A stretch of DNA of 55,697 nt from Nitrospirota bacterium (GCA_030682135.1 JAUXQT010000049.1:1-55697); one strand, 5' to 3'. Positions 26,489 to 35,635 are shown, counted from the first letter of the stretch. Program-made: numbers and translations. Notes: generated from the sequence alone by a model not told the origin.

Positions 26489-28393
26489 ATGCGACGAGTC
26501 ATCTGTTGTCTTATGCTCATGGTCGCGCTCTGCGCAAGTATTCCTGCCACCGTACGTGCGGCAGGCAACCCTGCGCTCGATTCCCTTGCGCAGGGAGCGG
26601 TCGTTCAATTCTCAGGGAAGGAGGCGGTGTCGGAACCGTTTACCTTCGACCTGACGATCGCGGCCAACGACAAGGCGGTCAACTTTTCGCTGGTGGTCGG
26701 CCAGTCGTTCACAACGGCTGTGGCTCCAGGGCGAATTGTCAGCGGCATGGTCGAAAGTATCGAACAGCTGGAGTCTCCCACTGCGCAAGGGCAGTATCGG
26801 TTACGGTTGGTCCCAAGTATGAATCGCCTGAAGTACCGCAGTACGAGCCGGACATTCTATGGGATGACGGTGCTTGACGTCGTCAAGCAGCTACTGAATG
26901 AAGCGGGCGTCACGAACGCGGAATATCGCGTGGCCGCTGCCTCCCCTCCCCGAGAACTGACGGTGCAGTATCAAGAGAGCGATTTCGCATTCATCTCAAG
27001 ACTGCTGGAAGAAGCCGGTATCCATTATCACTTCGAGACATCTCCCAATGGCGATAAGGTGGTCTTCAGCGATGCCAATGCAGGATTACCCTTATTGTCT
27101 TCGGGGAAACTGATCTTTGCCACGGCATCCATCCCCTCCATATCCTCTTTTAGCCGTGGACAATCCCTGCATAGCGGACAGGTACAAGCGGGCGACTACA
27201 ACTGGAAACTACCGGCGGCTGACCTGACTGCCGGCGCCCAGTCGCCGATCTTCGGAGATTTGACAGAGCGGATATTTCCTGCCGGTGTGGACACGAAGGC
27301 CGATGCCCAGGCTCAGGCGAATATCCGATTGGCGGCGCGTATTGCCGAGGCGCAACAATGCCGGGGCGAGTCGACCTATCCACAGTTGCAGGCCGGGCAA
27401 CGCATACTCATGACGGGACATCCACGCGCAGATTTCAACCAGGAGTATGTAATTACAGCGGTGGAGCATCAGCGAACGGCCAAAGACTATCGCAATGTCT
27501 TTCGCTGTCTGCCTGTGCAACTTGCCTTTCGTCCCCTTCCGATCACTCCACAGCCGGTCGTCAGCGGGCTGGTGCCCGGCATCGTGGTTGGACCGCAGGG
27601 TGAAAACAAACATGTCGATCAGTTTGGACGCGTTCGGATTCGATTCCCCTGGAGAACCCCGTCGCATTCCATGCAAACCGACCCAGGAGACAGCGGATTT
27701 GTGCGAGTCGCGCAGATCGCGGCGGGTCTCGGAAGTGCGTCCCTGTGGTTGCCGGATGTCGGGGATGAAGTCGCCATCGCCTTCGAACATGGCGATCCGA
27801 ACCGTCCTGTGGTCATCGGCAGTCTATATAATGGGAAAGACATGCCGCCCATTCAACTTCCCGCCCAAAAACATCTCTCCCTGTTGCGGACACAATCATC
27901 GAGCGGCCAGAAATCTGAAATCATCTTTGACGCGACGCCAGGGCACGAGCGGCTCGTACTGGAATCAGGCGGACAAATGCTAACCCTCGGCACAAGTGGT
28001 CTGACGATGGCGGGCTCTTCGGTTGCATTGTCGGCAAGTACGTCGCTTCAGTTACAGGCAGGCGCCGACCTGATCCAACAAGTCGGCCGAAACATGGTGG
28101 TGGAATCCGGCAAGGATATGCTGCTCAAAGCCGGACAAAACTTCGCGCTCACCAGTCAACGGAATGCGCAGTTTACGGTCGTAGAACATGCCGTGATCGT
28201 CACAGGCAAGTCGCTGACGGCTCAATCCGGTGCCATGCTCAAATTCGTCGCCGCAGACTCGGGAACCATCCAGGTGGGACAGGGCCTTCTGGACATCCGC
28301 CGTGACGGGAATATCGAGATTTCAGGAAGCAACGTCGCCGTCAAATCCAGCGGGAATATGGTGATCAAAGGGTCGAAGATCACCCAGAACTAG
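26489..28393 (+). CDS. VgrG-like spike protein with a Sec signal peptide
   Basis: The first 25 residues are a Sec signal peptide (cut near VRA-AG). The rest is a VgrG: a gp27-like part with LTVQYQESDFAFISRLLEEAGIHYHFE and GMTVLDVVKQLL, the gp5-like OB domain (VVGPQGENKHVDQFGRVRIRFPW, then DVGDEVAIAFEHGDPNRPVVIGSLYN), and a C-terminal beta-helix needle of repeats such as GADLIQQVGRNMVVESGKDM. VgrG trimers form the puncturing tip of T6SS and contractile tails and are normally cytoplasmic before firing. A signal peptide means this one is exported first. It lacks an added effector domain. CTGAGGAGA precedes the ATG. It presumably works with the exported tube proteins nearby. Confidence 0.9.
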   Translation: MRRVICCLMLMVALCASIPATVRAAGNPALDSLAQGAVVQFSGKEAVSEPFTFDLTIAANDKAVNFSLVVGQSFTTAVAPGRIVSGMVESIEQLESPTAQGQYRLRLVPSMNRLKYRSTSRTFYGMTVLDVVKQLLNEAGVTNAEYRVAAASPPRELTVQYQESDFAFISRLLEEAGIHYHFETSPNGDKVVFSDANAGLPLLSSGKLIFATASIPSISSFSRGQSLHSGQVQAGDYNWKLPAADLTAGAQSPIFGDLTERIFPAGVDTKADAQAQANIRLAARIAEAQQCRGESTYPQLQAGQRILMTGHPRADFNQEYVITAVEHQRTAKDYRNVFRCLPVQLAFRPLPITPQPVVSGLVPGIVVGPQGENKHVDQFGRVRIRFPWRTPSHSMQTDPGDSGFVRVAQIAAGLGSASLWLPDVGDEVAIAFEHGDPNRPVVIGSLYNGKDMPPIQLPAQKHLSLLRTQSSSGQKSEIIFDATPGHERLVLESGGQMLTLGTSGLTMAGSSVALSASTSLQLQAGADLIQQVGRNMVVESGKDMLLKAGQNFALTSQRNAQFTVVEHAVIVTGKSLTAQSGAMLKFVAADSGTIQVGQGLLDIRRDGNIEISGSNVAVKSSGNMVIKGSKITQN

Positions 28394-28610
28394 GCTTGCA
28401 TGCCGATGACCTGTCTGTCGAGAAGGATAGGATTGTCAAACCCGTATCCCGCTCGAACAGACAGTGTGACCTGAGCAGCACATCAACCAGCAAGCTGGAC
28501 GGCACGTCAAGGCGAGATCGTGTTTGGCCAGGTAACGTGTCAGATCTCTACCTCATGCATAATGATGAATCCGTCTCGCCTCGGTTCATCACGATTATTC
28601 CGCAAGAGTA

Positions 28611-29132
28611 TTAGAACGGTTTGTTATTGATCACATCCCAGCCTGTTCTGGCAGGAGTGGGAGACAACAAGCCGTTCGGCATTTGCTTAAAGTACAGCCA
28701 CTCAATTTTGGCAAATCCCAGCTTGACCGACTCGACTGGAAGACCCGCGCTAGTATGATGGCCTGCTGCAGCGTAGGCTTTGACGGTCACATCAGTAAGG
28801 ATGACTCTCAGATAGACCTGCTGTTGGCTTCCCACCGGTTTTTGAAACTCCAGAATGGCGGTCTGGAAATGCCGGCCATCGGCCACAGCCAAGGCTAGCA
28901 GAGGTGAGGCAAGATCGAACACCTTTGTGAACACGAGGGGGTCGAACGGAGCCTTGGTAGCATGGCCCCATGAGGCAGATTCCACCTCGATCCAATTGGC
29001 ATGTGGCACTTGAGTCGCCTCACCGGACACTCCTTGCATAAATAGAAACATCTCCGTTGCTGCATAGCTCCGATCGATCTGGATAAACGACAAGAGCGCA
29101 CTGGCCATTACCACGAGCATCCATTTTTTCAT
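28611..29132 (-). CDS. Second Hcp-like tail-tube protein with a Sec signal peptide
   Basis: A 24-residue signal peptide (cut near SYA-AT) precedes an Hcp domain: MFLFMQGVSGEATQVPHANW, then IEVESASWGHATK, PLVFTKVFDLASPLLALAVADG, a Phe/Gln-rich central part and SVKLGFAKIEWLYF. This matches the HSI/Hcp1 type more closely than the 24518 paralogue does. An 18-residue tail beyond the normal Hcp end (LLSPTPARTGWDVINNKPF) is unusual. It is the last gene of the minus-strand series that begins with the Tat tube proteins. The gap to the VgrG gene (28394-28610) holds no gene. Confidence 0.85.
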   Translation of the reverse strand: MKKWMLVVMASALLSFIQIDRSYAATEMFLFMQGVSGEATQVPHANWIEVESASWGHATKAPFDPLVFTKVFDLASPLLALAVADGRHFQTAILEFQKPVGSQQQVYLRVILTDVTVKAYAAAGHHTSAGLPVESVKLGFAKIEWLYFKQMPNGLLSPTPARTGWDVINNKPF

Positions 29133-29207
29133 CGCCCTATCTCCTCTTCAAACCATAAGAAGGTTACAGACCCGACTCTTTGCAACGAATCAACGGGATT
29201 GGCAGGA

Positions 29208-30251
29208 TCACAGAATCGTTATATTGAAGCTTTCGCAGTACATATCGACTTGTACCTGTCCCAGCTTTTCAGCGCCAACTTTGATCGGCTCCGGTGCATA
29301 GCGAACAATGCCCAGGCCTGTGAGTTGGACCGAGGCCAGGACTACTTTTAAGGTCGGGTCAAGCCATTCCAGCAGGCCGGCCAGTTCGCCGCCTGGCCTA
29401 CCTTTCACGACCGTGTCATCGAACCAGGTGTAGAAGGGGCCTGCATCGGCCTCCGGCAGCGTGAGGCGAACGATTGAACAATCGAGTACGCCGGGAGCCG
29501 ATTGCTTGAGCCGGTCTTGACCGACCGCGCTTCCTGCAACAGGACGTTTCGCAACGATCGACTCGACCTTACCAATGCGCGCACAGGCCTTCTCAAGCCC
29601 CTGCACGTTGAAACGGAAATTACTGTTCAGCAGCCTCTTTGATTTTGTCGCTATCCCTGAAAGTTTCTTCCCTTTACTCCCGGCCAAGCGCGTTGTCTGC
29701 GGGGTGATTCGAAGCGTGAGTGCCGCCAGCTTCTTGCCGTCGCTGGCGTCCGCAGCAGGCAACGCTACGTCCGTCAGGACGGCATTAAAGAATTCGAGCC
29801 GTTTGACCTCAGTGAAATTGATGTCCGCGTACACGACCGCGCCGTTTCTAGGGGTCGAGCCTTTTGTGAGCGTCTCTGTGATCCAGCTGATCAAGGCTTT
29901 CGCGTCGCCATCCAGCGGCACTTCGATGACGAGGTCCTCAAACTTAACCGGTCCCGGCCGCTTTCGCTGAATCGCATCCGGGGCCACGGCCTCCACCAGA
30001 ATATCGGCAAAGGCGTTCCCGCCCTGCACGGCTTCTATAAACCCAGCCGGCGCTCCATCCAACTCCAGCGCAATAGTCACCCCGGAGAAAGTACGTGCGA
30101 CCGCTGCCTCTGCCGTGCCCCCCCAGCTTCCAATGAATTTCGGAAGGCCCAGCAACATGGCTCCACCGGTGGCGAGGCTAACGGTGCGAAATAGATCACG
30201 ACGAGAGAGGGGTGAAACCATACGGTCAGATGACGACTTGTCCGAGGCCAT
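29208..30251 (-). CDS. Tat-exported protein with two tail-tube-like domains
   Basis: The N-terminus has a twin-arginine signal (SPLSRRDLF, Arg17-Arg18, followed by a long hydrophobic stretch), so it is exported folded. The mature part holds two related domains. The first (about 55-200) includes KFEDLVIEVPLDGDAKALISW and NAVLTDVALPAAD. The second (about 205-345) includes IVRLTLPEADAGPFYTWFDD and ending VQVDMYCESFNI. These features resemble tail-tube proteins of the T4 gp19/phage tail type, which normally have one domain of about 150 residues. AGGAG lies 8 bases before the ATG at 30251, which is chosen over an earlier in-frame start. It is a clear paralogue of the 32151 protein. Confidence 0.75.
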   Translation of the reverse strand: MASDKSSSDRMVSPLSRRDLFRTVSLATGGAMLLGLPKFIGSWGGTAEAAVARTFSGVTIALELDGAPAGFIEAVQGGNAFADILVEAVAPDAIQRKRPGPVKFEDLVIEVPLDGDAKALISWITETLTKGSTPRNGAVVYADINFTEVKRLEFFNAVLTDVALPAADASDGKKLAALTLRITPQTTRLAGSKGKKLSGIATKSKRLLNSNFRFNVQGLEKACARIGKVESIVAKRPVAGSAVGQDRLKQSAPGVLDCSIVRLTLPEADAGPFYTWFDDTVVKGRPGGELAGLLEWLDPTLKVVLASVQLTGLGIVRYAPEPIKVGAEKLGQVQVDMYCESFNITIL

Positions 30252-30397
30252 GATGAAGACTCCTTTCAATAGATGAATTAATGGCAGCACTACTCGTACT
30301 CTCCACTCCATCAGTCGTTTCGTCAGGCACCAAGGTTCATCTCCCGCGAGATCTCTATTGCGCTGAACCAGTGCTTACGAATCAACCGGAGGCGGCC

Positions 30398-31561
30398 TTA
30401 GTTGCCCAGAATCGTCGGACTACCGGTGACAATCTGGCCGCTCGATGAACCAGGTGTCACCTGCACGTGACTACCAACGGTCGCGAGTGGCTTTGTCCCT
30501 CCATTCAGCGAAATCATCGACCCTTTCAGATCGAGGGGGGCCGATGCCTGCACCAGAGTTCCCGCCCCGCTTCGGAGTGAGAGATTCGCTCCAGTCTGGA
30601 CTGACGTATTACCCCCGGTTGAGACGGACAGATTTACGCCGGTCCTCACGTCCACATTCGAGCCCGCACGCAGCGCCACGTTATTTTGAGCCTCGATAGT
30701 GACCACTCCGCCAAGAATGGTGACCGTGGGGCCTTGCAGTTTGACTCCACTCGGTGTCACCTGGACAGCGGCCTGCAGCATCGCAAGCTGTGTCTGAAGC
30801 ATGCTGACCTGCTGTTGGAGCAATCCTACTTGCTGCTCAATGGACAATTGCCCTCTCGCAGCCCCAGCCGATCCGCCAGCCGCAGCCCCTCCACCGGCGC
30901 CGGCTGCCTTTCCTCCTGCAGCCGCTCCCGCAGAGGCTCCAGGAATCCCGGCAGCAGCTCCGGCATTTCCGGCCGATGCACCCGCTCCCACAGCGGCTCC
31001 AGTTGCTATGGAGCCAATGCCGGTGGTAGCCCCTGCGGCTGCAACTGCGCCTCTCATCTGGCTCGCCGCGCTGACGATACCGGTTATAAGCTGGATGTTG
31101 GCCGAATTCGCAGCCGTTTGCGCGTTTGCCCGTGCCTCCTCCATTTGACGGCTGATCGCGTCGGCGTCATTCGCAATTCTAGTGGCGGTTTCCTCCAACT
31201 GAAGCTTCTTCTCGGCCCGAGCGAGGTCGTGTGTCATACGGGCTTCGCGGATTATCGTCTTCATTATATCCATCATTGTTGTGTACAGTGCGTAGGGGTT
31301 GGCTGGATGATTACTGCCGGGAGTGGAGAATGTGCCGAGCGTTGCGCGTGCTTCCGCTTCAAGCTGAGCCAGATGTTGTTCCAGGCTGGGGACGACCGTG
31401 GCAAGCGGTCCGATCGGTCGAATCGCAGGAGCCGTGAGTTGATTTGGAGCAATCGGCACGGCGCGTTCAATAATATCTTCGGCGCCGAAGGAGGCACTTG
31501 CCCACAGGGCTAGAGTAGCGAGTATCGCACGCGGCATGAACCATTTGCCCTTGGTGTTCAT
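30398..31561 (-). CDS. Exported coiled-coil protein with a VgrG-needle-like and PAAR-like end
   Basis: A signal peptide (residues 1-26) is followed by EDIIERAVPIAP (Arg33-Ala34). Helical coiled-coil follows (about 45-160), then a Gly/Ala-rich stretch (about 175-245), a short coiled coil (SIEQQVGLLQQQVSMLQTQL) and a region of beta repeats (TILGGVVTIEAQNNVALRAG, then VDVRTGVNLSVSTGG) like the needle of VgrG. The last residues GQIVTGSPTILGN resemble the end of PAAR tip proteins, though the PAAR metal-binding residues are not clear. It is probably a spike or tip-associated component. The start follows GGAGG and the gene begins 1 base after the stop of the upstream gene. Confidence 0.65.
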   Translation of the reverse strand: MNTKGKWFMPRAILATLALWASASFGAEDIIERAVPIAPNQLTAPAIRPIGPLATVVPSLEQHLAQLEAEARATLGTFSTPGSNHPANPYALYTTMMDIMKTIIREARMTHDLARAEKKLQLEETATRIANDADAISRQMEEARANAQTAANSANIQLITGIVSAASQMRGAVAAAGATTGIGSIATGAAVGAGASAGNAGAAAGIPGASAGAAAGGKAAGAGGGAAAGGSAGAARGQLSIEQQVGLLQQQVSMLQTQLAMLQAAVQVTPSGVKLQGPTVTILGGVVTIEAQNNVALRAGSNVDVRTGVNLSVSTGGNTSVQTGANLSLRSGAGTLVQASAPLDLKGSMISLNGGTKPLATVGSHVQVTPGSSSGQIVTGSPTILGN

Positions 31562-31562
31562 C

Positions 31563-32101
31563 TCATCCTCCGATTTTTCTGATAACCGACTGGGCTGTAT
31601 CGAACAGCATCTTCGAGATGTTCGACATCATCTGTAAGGTCTGCTGCTGTTTTTGCAGTATGTTCTGCAGATCCACGTTCGCGAGCTGTGCGTCATCGCC
31701 GATGGAATTCAATTTGGCCGCAAGGCGTGTTTTCTCCAGGTCAGTACGGGCCTTCACCTGTGTCTCGGCGTGGCGCTGCACTTGTTGGATTGTCTCCTGT
31801 ACATTGATGGGCTTCTTTGCCTGCACCTGTCGTCTGATATATCCCTTCCAAGCTTCCAGGACGGCGCTGGTCTGTTTTCCATCGGCGATCATCGTGCTGA
31901 TGGCCGCCAGCTGCGGGCTCAGTCGAGGTAAGTCGATGTTAGGGTAGAGGATAGGCACTGGTCCCGATGGCGGAGGCGGCGGAAGGACTGGTCGCATCGT
32001 CGGGGCTTTCGGCACCGCGCGCCCGGTCACCTCATCCACTGCCATACTAAATGGCAGTGAAGCGAGAGTATCAACGCCAGCGTCAACAGGAATGGTCCCA
32101 T
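31563..32101 (-). CDS. Exported helical partner protein; signal peptide displaced by an apparent frameshift
   Basis: From about residue 20 the protein reads AVDEVTGRAVPKAPTM, a Pro-rich stretch, then helices with many Gln and Lys (about 80-175). The best start is ATG at 32101, 8 bases after AGGAG, and it encodes MGPFLLTLALILSL, a signal peptide. That frame runs into a stop 24 codons later; one extra base near 32060 would join it to SLPFSMAVDEVTGRAV, giving a normal signal peptide. In the frame used here the N-terminus (from ATG at 32117, no ribosome binding site) has no signal. So this is either a real frameshift or a sequencing error. VTGRAVP is an Arg-motif variant like ERAVPIAP in the next gene. 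Confidence 0.65.
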
Positions 32102-32150
32102 GTAAGGATCTCCTCATTTTTCGTCATCGTTCCATTCAGGTACGTTTCGC

Positions 32151-33281
32151 CTATTGCCGTGGCATAACTTTTGGCGTGAACCCTCCTGGAAGCGTCATGC
32201 CTGGAGCAGGCGATGGTGCTGACTGCGTGGTGACGATCCCACCTTGGGCCAACGTGAGACGCTCGCAGTACATCTCGACTTTCACCTTCCGGATGGCCTC
32301 TGCATTTGACTCCTGCTTCCCCGGGGCAAAGCTGAATATGCCCAAATTGCTGAAGTTCACGGTGAGCAGCACCTCTTTGAGATCCGGCGCCAAGAGCTCC
32401 AGAACGCCAGGCCGTTCGCGATCCTGACCGTTGTTGCCTTTGACCACAAAGTCTTCGAACCACGCATAGAACGGACCGGCCTGAGATTCAGACAGCGAGA
32501 GGACGAGGTTAGGGAACTCGATCTTGGCCGGTTCCTTTTGGTAGTTGCGTACATCCCCCACCGTATCCTGTACGATGGTTTGTTTGAACACCAGCGCCTC
32601 GATCTTGCTGACATATTTGCACGCATCCTCAAGGCCTTGAATTCGAATCCTGAAATTATTTTGGGTCCAGGCCTTTTGTTGCTTCGAACCGACCGCACCG
32701 ACCACGTTCCCGCCCTTGCCGGCCAACGGCGTGGTGAATTCCGGGGCGAACTTGACCGTGAGGAGCCCCGGATCCTTTGAAGCCGCATCGCAGGCAGGAA
32801 GGCCAATCTCCGTAATCAACGCATTGTTGAATTGTAACCGGCTCCGCTCCACCCGATTGAAGTCTGCTGTGACAATTGCGCCGTTTTTCCTAACATGGGA
32901 TCCGTTCAGTTCGGCAGCGATCCAGTCAAAAAGCGGTTTGGGCATCACCGGATCGCATTGGATAGCGATGTCTTGGTACTTGATCGAGGCAAGATGCTTT
33001 GACGGAAAGAGAGCCGTGCCTAACGACTGCACTACGACATCGCCTTTCGCAAAACCTCCGTCGGCCGACTTTAGAAAATCGACGAACTGGCCATCGAGTT
33101 CCAGCGCAATCGCCCCTGAGGAATATGCCCGTGCATCGACCGCCGCCTGCGCCACGGTGCGAAATCCTGGAATGCTCATAAGGGCCATTCCGCCAGCCAG
33201 CAATCCAGCTTGAGCGAGAAAATCTCGCCGCGATGGACCGCGACTCTGTTCTTGAGATGGCTTAGAACGTTCGTCAATCAT
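32151..33281 (-). CDS. Tat-exported protein with two tail-tube-like domains (paralogue of 29208)
   Basis: A twin-arginine signal (GPSRRDFLAQAGLLAGG, Arg18-Arg19) precedes two tube-like domains as in the 29208 product. The first contains IKYQDIAIQCDPVMPKPLF and NALITEIGLPACDAAS. The second contains NLVLSLSESQAGPFYAWFED and ending VKVEMYCERLTLA. A Pro-rich tail of about 25 residues (SAPSPAPGMTLPGG) follows. GGGAGGGG lies 7 bases before the ATG. Two double-domain proteins of the same type suggest ring or adaptor layers built from pseudo-sixfold trimers, as in tail hubs; that is inference. This is the first gene of the operon down to 28611. Confidence 0.75.
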   Translation of the reverse strand: MIDERSKPSQEQSRGPSRRDFLAQAGLLAGGMALMSIPGFRTVAQAAVDARAYSSGAIALELDGQFVDFLKSADGGFAKGDVVVQSLGTALFPSKHLASIKYQDIAIQCDPVMPKPLFDWIAAELNGSHVRKNGAIVTADFNRVERSRLQFNNALITEIGLPACDAASKDPGLLTVKFAPEFTTPLAGKGGNVVGAVGSKQQKAWTQNNFRIRIQGLEDACKYVSKIEALVFKQTIVQDTVGDVRNYQKEPAKIEFPNLVLSLSESQAGPFYAWFEDFVVKGNNGQDRERPGVLELLAPDLKEVLLTVNFSNLGIFSFAPGKQESNAEAIRKVKVEMYCERLTLAQGGIVTTQSAPSPAPGMTLPGGFTPKVMPRQ

Positions 33282-33358
33282 GATCAGACCCCTCCCTCTA
33301 GATGGTTGAGAAAATGTTCAAGAAACTTGTTCGTCTACATGACCCCATTGGTCCACCG

Positions 33359-35359
33359 TTATTGCGCCGGTCTCGCAAGATGTAGCTGTTGATGGAAGAG
33401 CGTAAACGGCGGCTTGTCCGCATAGGATGCGGTTAAGAACATCGTGGGTGACCCTGTGCCGGCAGCAAAAAAGCTCAAGTTCTGGCAGGCGCTTGACGGG
33501 GGAGAACCTGCAGGATCGCCGACTCGAAAGCGAATGCGTTGGGCCGTATGCTCCAACAAACTTAGCGCAATGTTGCATTGCTGGAGAGTCGGCGAACCGT
33601 TGGCCGGATCGAGCCCGGTGATCGTAAACCGGTAGGTCAAACCGCTCACGCCAGCCGGCAGCAAGTTCAGCCCGTTGATCGTATGGATGGTGAACAGCGC
33701 CAGTGGAACGGAAGGGAGATTGGCCAAGACGGGACCTGGCACAACCGAGAATGGCCCGGGAAAGCATCCGGTGATGTTGTTCTTCGTTCCACAGATAGGC
33801 GCCGTGCTGGCATTAGACGGAAGTTGGAGGCCGGCTTTTGTGCCATCCGGAGAAAGTGGGGTCAGGCCCGCGATTGGAAGGGTACCAATCCTGAACTGCG
33901 CGTCCAAGTTTCCTCCTTCCACATGCACAGATGGAATGCGACCGAGGTAGACGGTGTTGTTGGGGAGAACGGTGGGAAGAATAATAAAGGGTTCTTGAAT
34001 CCCGAATTGCCGCATAGGATCGGCATAGACCTTCGTAATCTTGGGGCCGCCCAAGTGCCATGTGGAAGGAGGCCCTGTCACATAGGGGCCACCGAAGTTG
34101 GCGCTGCCAGACTGTACAAGCTGAAATACGCCACTGAGGCTCGCTGGTTGTGGAGCAATCGGTTCGATGTAGAATATGGACGAATTCTGCCCCTCCACTG
34201 TGTGACCTTGACCCCGATGAAGGCTCCCGGCAATGAATGTCATTCGATCACCTGACGGGGAAATCACCGAATTGATCATGTGAATCAGCTTATCCCCGAT
34301 AAGTCCAAAGTGTTCAGTCGATGTCCGAATGGGATTAGCTGGGCCAATGGGTTGGGTGGAATTGGGAATTGGATTGGCGAGGGGGCCTGCCGTGTTGGCA
34401 TGGAACAGACTCTGTCCGCAGACTGTGACGAGATCCCCTTGCCCAAATGTCGATGGCACCAGGCGAGTGATGAGCACGGTGGGGTTGAATACCAGGTAGC
34501 CTGGTTCGAGCGCGCGCGCGCGGCCTCCCTCATGGTACACGACGAGCCGCTTGCCCGCAGTGGATGCTATCGCCGGTGCGTAGAAACGCACCTCACCAAC
34601 AAGTGAACCACTCTTTCCCGTAAATTGTGGACCGACCTTCGTGAGCGTCGTCTCCCCTATCCGAACGATTAGTCTGGCTGGGTCAAGATTGCGGCCTCTG
34701 ATCGTCAGCACGGCACCGGCCGGCACTCGGACTCTCGGCTGCCAGTCCGTGACATCGGCGATAGGCCCTGCCCCTGCCCCGGGATCAAGAAGAGTAGAGC
34801 CCACGAAGGACTGGTTCTGCGGCACCAGCAATTGACTGTTCACTGAAGACGCTGTCGACGACGTGTTTCCTGCGTTCAGGCAGGGATCCGTCAGATTCGG
34901 GATTAACTGCCCAATTCTTGGCTGTACCAGCGCTGCCTGCTGAATGAGCTGCGGTGAGAGCGTGCTGATATTCGTGGCTCGACGACGCACCCCGCTGTAG
35001 GAGCCAACCGCATCCCTCGCTTTTCCCTCCGGCAATAAGAGGATCGCGTGAACCTCGTCTTCCCCAGGAACAATTGTAAAGCCGAATTGACCAGTGACGC
35101 TCAGGTCATGTTCGACGACGGATGCTTGGACTGTGACAGCCGGTTGCCCCACTGTTGTGAAGCGAATCAATGCCTCTTCTATCGGCGCAAGCTCATACTC
35201 ACCAGGCTCCATCAGGACCGTTCCACCGTCAGGAGCGGTAAAGTACGTGGTCCTGTCGATTGTCACTGTGGCTGGCTGAACTTCGGCAAATACTGAAGGC
35301 ACCGTCAACGGGAAGGCCAGCATCGCAATGATAACAAGACGATTCCTCAATCTGTGCAT
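33359..35359 (-). CDS. Exported protein with shared N-terminal domain and TIG/IPT-like repeats
   Basis: The ATG at 35359 (MHRLRN) is chosen because it opens a signal peptide (cut near VFA-EV, residue 25) and AGGG lies upstream. Residues about 28-128 are the shared N-terminal domain, with VTIDRTTYFTAPDGG and closing GSYSGVRRRA (Arg127-Ala128). The remainder (about 170-660) has TIG/IPT-like strands such as AVLTIRGRNLDPARLIVRIG and TFGQGDLVTVCGQSLFHA. No enzyme motif is visible. The C-terminal 120 residues are unrecognised and hold a Cys pair (QQCNI and SSACQNL). It is probably a surface or scaffold protein of the system. It lies 77 bases upstream of the Tat tube gene. Confidence 0.7.
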   Translation of the reverse strand: MHRLRNRLVIIAMLAFPLTVPSVFAEVQPATVTIDRTTYFTAPDGGTVLMEPGEYELAPIEEALIRFTTVGQPAVTVQASVVEHDLSVTGQFGFTIVPGEDEVHAILLLPEGKARDAVGSYSGVRRRATNISTLSPQLIQQAALVQPRIGQLIPNLTDPCLNAGNTSSTASSVNSQLLVPQNQSFVGSTLLDPGAGAGPIADVTDWQPRVRVPAGAVLTIRGRNLDPARLIVRIGETTLTKVGPQFTGKSGSLVGEVRFYAPAIASTAGKRLVVYHEGGRARALEPGYLVFNPTVLITRLVPSTFGQGDLVTVCGQSLFHANTAGPLANPIPNSTQPIGPANPIRTSTEHFGLIGDKLIHMINSVISPSGDRMTFIAGSLHRGQGHTVEGQNSSIFYIEPIAPQPASLSGVFQLVQSGSANFGGPYVTGPPSTWHLGGPKITKVYADPMRQFGIQEPFIILPTVLPNNTVYLGRIPSVHVEGGNLDAQFRIGTLPIAGLTPLSPDGTKAGLQLPSNASTAPICGTKNNITGCFPGPFSVVPGPVLANLPSVPLALFTIHTINGLNLLPAGVSGLTYRFTITGLDPANGSPTLQQCNIALSLLEHTAQRIRFRVGDPAGSPPSSACQNLSFFAAGTGSPTMFLTASYADKPPFTLFHQQLHLARPAQ

Positions 35360-35600
35360 GTGTCGATCCCTATTCTTTCTTGAATGGTTGGAGTTGGCAT
35401 AGGCTGTCTCATGTGATGCGCATTGACCGTCCGCGATGGTCATAATCTGAAGTCATGTTGCGCATTTTTTCTCACTTGCGAACAGACCTACGATGTTCAA
35501 TCCCCTCGCGCTCGGAAATAGGCACATCGCGTTACCCCTCATGTGATGAACGTACTCCTTGTCCAAATGATCAAGGACTCTATCGCTGTTGAGTCGTCAG

Positions 35601-35635
35601 TATCGTGAAAATAGTTCACCTATTATCGTGAAAAT
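35601..35635. repeat. Direct repeat of 12 bases at the end of the phospholipase gene
   Basis: TATCGTGAAAAT occurs at 35601-35612 and again at 35624-35635, 23 bases apart, the second copy overlapping the stop codon of the phospholipase gene. The distance is about two helical turns, which would suit a protein-binding site, but chance is not excluded. Confidence 0.3.

Noticed and set aside
28396-28614. Plus-strand open frame after the VgrG gene
   Set aside because: It has no ribosome binding site, no signal and no family features, and it overlaps only intergenic sequence.
24518-33281. A complete T6SS or prophage
   Set aside because: No sheath, baseplate, ClpV, membrane complex, capsid or terminase gene is present, and the tube and spike proteins carry export signals.
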